A stretch of 64,000 bases of DNA from Selaginella moellendorffii (lineage: Eukaryota; Streptophyta; Lycopodiopsida; Selaginellales; Selaginellaceae), in NCBI RefSeq assembly GCF_000143415.4, contig NW_003314368.1, positions 20,792 to 84,791 of the forward strand. The letters run 5' to 3'. A program made the position numbers and the translations under genes. The notes beneath the pieces were generated by a model, which was not told where the DNA came from, did no database searches, and was given only the letters and a program-made list of their open reading frames with translations. Below, one piece after another: positions 60,797 through 64,000 of the stretch (position 1 is the first letter of the stretch; every line of letters begins with the position of its first letter).

Positions 60797-61066
60797 AAAC
60801 ATTAGTTTGGCTTCCACTAGCTTGTGTCACTCTTTGTTCTATGTCTAACTTGGGTCGAAGCCCAAACTCCATGCTACTCTAATCGATACCCTCCTCCTCA
60901 CGTTAGGCTACTAGTATGCTGAAATTGTGCCAAACACTGTCTAACACTATTTTGTATGCAAGTGTTGGATACGGGGAGCCAATGCTCATAGAATTGAGAG
61001 TGTACTACACCCTCATCTTGTAGTGCAACGGCCTTGAAGTTCAACTCTAAATTCAAGTGTGCTATA
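60797..61066 (+). mobile_element. Chromovirus-type LTR fragment, right part
   Basis: Continues the LTR split by the LARD (AAACATTAGTTTGGCTTCC onward) and ends GTGTGCTATA. Confidence 0.8.
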
Positions 61067-61084
61067 GTGATGCCTTTTGCAAAA

Positions 61085-61465
61085 ACTCTATAAGGGTTTA
61101 AATATAGAAAAAAAAAGGCCCATAAATAAAAGTGCATCCCATTTTTTAATTAATTGGGATATTTAGGGTTAAGTGTCCTTGGATTTGAGTAGTATTGGGC
61201 TAGGTGACCTCATGGGAAGTTTGAATCAAAGAATTTACATTTGGTATCAGAGGGGTCTTGGGTTTGACTCTATTAGTTAGTTAAGTTGAGAGGAGCAAAT
61301 GCCACTAGTGAAATTGCTAAAAACATTATCGATCTCAAGCCTTTAAATGGAGCTGCATATATCTTTCTCTCAAACATGGGGAACTACACCATATATTGAG
61401 ATTGATATTTGGCAAGTCCAATTTGCCTCCAGTTGGGCTCGACCTAAGGGGTAAGTTGTCAACTC
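61085..61465 (+). mobile_element. TRIM fragment, forward orientation
   Basis: Partial LTR ending TTTACA at 61239, a primer site TTTGGTATCAGAGGGG at 61240, and internal blocks (GGGTTTGACTCTATT, ACACCATAT.TTGA, GGGCTCGACCTAAGGGGTA) of the family at 43318-43912, with about 90 bp extra inside. No second LTR. Confidence 0.75.
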
Positions 61466-63215
61466 AATCATGATATCCCCTATTACCAGAGAAGCCTCGT
61501 GTCCTAGCAAAAATGGACTCTTACATGTGGGTGCTAGTATGAAAAACACTATTCCATGAATTAGGACAAGTCAAAAAAAATGTTGCGTGATGGATATAGA
61601 CACTCCATCATCATAGATGCATAAAGAAAACCACATTGTATTGGGCAACTAATGGGGGATCTCACAAATAAAAGTGTTTCAAGTGTGGAGTATCATCCCA
61701 CTAGAGAAATTCTTCAAATGCTTATGATTCAATAATAGCGTGAGCAAGCAACATTGATCTTGGTTTAAGAAAATAATTGAAAGTACATATTCTCTATATG
61801 TTCTTCTCTCAGACTTCTAACAAGAGCTCTTGCAAAGATGGATGGCAAGTGGATAACAAAAGTCCATAATTTCATTTTAGACTCACCCAAATTTTGTTCA
61901 AGTGAATTAATATGGGTTTGGTGCAATTCACAAAGCCCCTTAAGATAGCCCTCTAGTGGACTGCAGTTGACACTAGCCCCCATCCTTTCAAAGAGTCCTT
62001 GCAACCCATTTTTTTATAATCTTATGTGATTGTTGTAGAATGTTTTTAGATAATTAATACAATTGTCATCTAAGTCTCAAAGCATATGAAAACAGGAATA
62101 TAGAATAAAATAGTTATATAGTTAACAACAAATGGTAAACCAAATATTCTAAAGATCCAGCAAAATACCCTTAGAATTGTTGTTCCACTTCACAAGAGAA
62201 CATATTGGATCCAATTTATGTGTCTAGAACTATGGAATATCCTTCATGGGCATCACTTTAGAGAATCATAAATTGATTAGTCCCCCATAACCATTTTCTT
62301 CATCAAACAATTGTTTGGCAAATAATGGTTTTTGTTTGCCTCGCTAGGAGGTATGGTAGTGCATCCATTTTCTTATGTCACATTAGGAGTATAAGCAAAG
62401 GAGTGGGGATAAGAATAGTGCACTGTAAGAAAAGTTCTATAAAGTCAATAAAGTCATGGGCATTCTTGGAGGAGCTCTAAAAACACTTTAAAACCCACCC
62501 TCAATTATGCCATACCAAGTGAGACACTAGAAATTTATAAATCATAGAACTAACATGAACTTCAACTAAAAAAATTCACTACTTTACAAAGTTATCTTCC
62601 AGCTTCTCTTTCTTTTATTCTATGACATTAATGCTCAATAAAGTCTAGATTCAAAAACTTGAGGTATTTTTCCTTCTTATTTCAAATGCCAAGACAAGTC
62701 TTTTTATCCCCATTAGTCATTTTGAGATTGAGAAGGTTTGAAAGAACTTTGAACATCCCTTTGTTTCATTTTGAAGATAGCTAAATTATTAGAGCGCAAG
62801 AGAAATGAACCTTATACCAAGATTTGAATCTTGCTCATATATTGAATTTGGATTCTATTTTCTCAATGTTTCCTTGAAACTAGAGATCCACTTGGACTAA
62901 AGTGCAACTTCCATCACAATGCAATAAATATAGTAAAAAAATTTCATAACACTCAGGATTTTCAAAAAACTCATCTAAAGAATCTTACATGGGATCATTT
63001 ACAGTGATATCTAGAATGGCATGGATGAATGGGATCATGATCCATAATGTGACCCATGCATGGCCCATTGGTGCATAGGATGGGTACATAAATATGAATG
63101 ATATGGATATTAGATACCAAATATATACCATTCCATGTGAAGAGGTGTGGGCATATTTTACAAAATGTCCAATAGGTATAAACCACGTGGCATAAGCATA
63201 GTAGGTGTCACGCTC
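61466..63215. other. No recognisable gene
   Basis: AT-rich, short frames only, no motif. Borders the duplicated block that starts near 63216. Confidence 0.5.
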
Positions 63216-63330
63216 CATCTAATCCGGAATAAAATACAATGGCCAAAACTTTAGCTCCTTGGTGCTCGAGACGTCACGTACGCGAGGATTTGCTCGTGCG
63301 ACATATCTCCCTTTTCAAGTAGGCCATTGA

Positions 63331-64000
63331 TTAAAGTGTTTTGATACGCCACCGAAGGAGCCCGGGTGGGAAGCTCCCCACACTCGAAACGTTTTGCATC
63401 TCTTTGCGAGCACCTGGAGGAATGTAAAACATGCATTGCATACCACTGTGTAAAACAGAAGCACTTACGTGATTGTGAGAATCGGCGCTCCATTTTTGTC
63501 GCCAAGATATAAGACGCTGCCATACCACGCGTTCTACAACAAAAAACCAATAAAAACCATGCACAGTAACAAGAATCTACCTCAATGAAGTCCACAATAT
63601 GAGGTGAACTTTTCAGCGTCTCAAAGTGGGATGGAGAAACCAAGCCGCTAGCTGCCACTGAGTCGAGCCTGTTCTCTTGAGCGAGTATACCATTGAACTG
63701 TTCTAGCCTGCACACAAAGGAACGAACATCAGCCCAAAATGGATCGGGTAGTTTGCCGGACGTTATTTTGTATGCTCGGAGATGGCAATTGTCGCCATCA
63801 GATGGCACTGGATTCAGGAACGCAACGCCTCCATTGCCCCACGAAAGAGATCTCTCTCGTCCAAAAAATAGTCGATGTGGAGCTGACAGCCAAAAGTCTT
63901 CCAGCGGCGGAGTTTTTTCAAGTAGACCTTGTCCTGGCACTTCAATACCTTCGACCTGCGAAGACAATGAGGAACCAGAAATCCAGAAGTAAGAAACACT
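63331..64000 (-). CDS. Unknown spliced gene, 3' part, runs off the window
   Basis: On the minus strand I propose three exons: 63581-63955 (preceded by a TCTTCGCAG acceptor, so more exons lie beyond the window or in the last 45 bp), 63469-63533, and 63331-63445 ending in TAA. Introns are 47 and 23 bp by the best splice sites. The second is unusually short, so its exact borders are uncertain. Phases join correctly and give at least 184 residues, including SSPHIVDFIE, then NAWYGSVLYLGDKNGAPIL, then MQCMFYIPPGARKEMQ. No signal peptide or membrane segment is visible in this part, and I recognise no family. A decayed duplicate lies at 27585-28020. Confidence 0.55.

Noticed and set aside
1-64000. 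CRISPR arrays, tRNA or rRNA genes, bacterial operons
   Set aside because: No spaced identical repeats of that type, no cloverleaf or rRNA signature seen, and the genes are spliced, so the DNA is eukaryotic.

Overview
The window looks like nuclear DNA of a vascular plant. The best fit is a lycophyte of the Selaginella moellendorffii type; this is an inference. The spliced genes have very short introns (50-72 bp in the best-resolved genes), there are GH3 and PIGV genes, there is a broken axonemal-type dynein heavy chain fragment (expected in plants with swimming sperm), and there is a Crinkler/RHS-type ATPase gene. No search could be run, so species and family names rest on motif recognition.

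Only 19.2-26.9 kb is a conventional gene island. It holds a four-exon gene of unknown function (19231-20317, +), a single-exon Crinkler/RHS-like ATPase gene (20565-22181, -) whose Walker A lysine reads as methionine, an eight-exon PIGV gene for GPI mannosyltransferase 2 (22239-24000, +), and a four-exon GH3 acyl-amido synthetase gene (24813-26873, +). The ATPase and PIGV start codons are divergent and 57 bp apart, with telo-box motifs between them. Decayed copies sit nearby: a Crinkler/RHS fragment at 15.5-16.1 kb and a dynein heavy chain fragment at 17.0-19.1 kb. A further unknown spliced gene runs off the right end (63331-64000, -) and has a decayed duplicate at 27.6-28.0 kb.

Most of the rest is nested transposon sequence. 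At 0-4.6 kb are LTR pieces, one split by a hAT-like DNA transposon with an 8-bp target duplication. At 6.8-9.8 kb are Ty3/gypsy remnants and a long inverted repeat with arms of about 290 bp. From 9.8 to 15.4 kb the sequence is AT-rich with no recognisable gene. At 30.7-33.9 kb are gypsy remnants in opposite orientations and two miniature LTR elements (TRIMs). At 34.5-42.5 kb an array of about 60-nt hairpins, repeated every 82-84 bp, is interrupted by a full-length chromovirus (34953-42410, target duplication TAAGG). The chromovirus gag-pol frame carries ten stops, all explainable by C-to-T change. At 43.3-53.5 kb are a complete TRIM (TSD CTTTG), a solo LTR with a large minisatellite (TSD TAGTC), an old LARD-like element and a TRIM solo LTR (TSD GTTGA). 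At 53507-60791 is a nearly intact large LTR element with no coding capacity (LARD, TSD ACCTA). It shares its LTR start, primer site, leader and last 0.5 kb with the chromovirus. This suggests an autonomous/non-autonomous pair, which is the most coherent system in the window.
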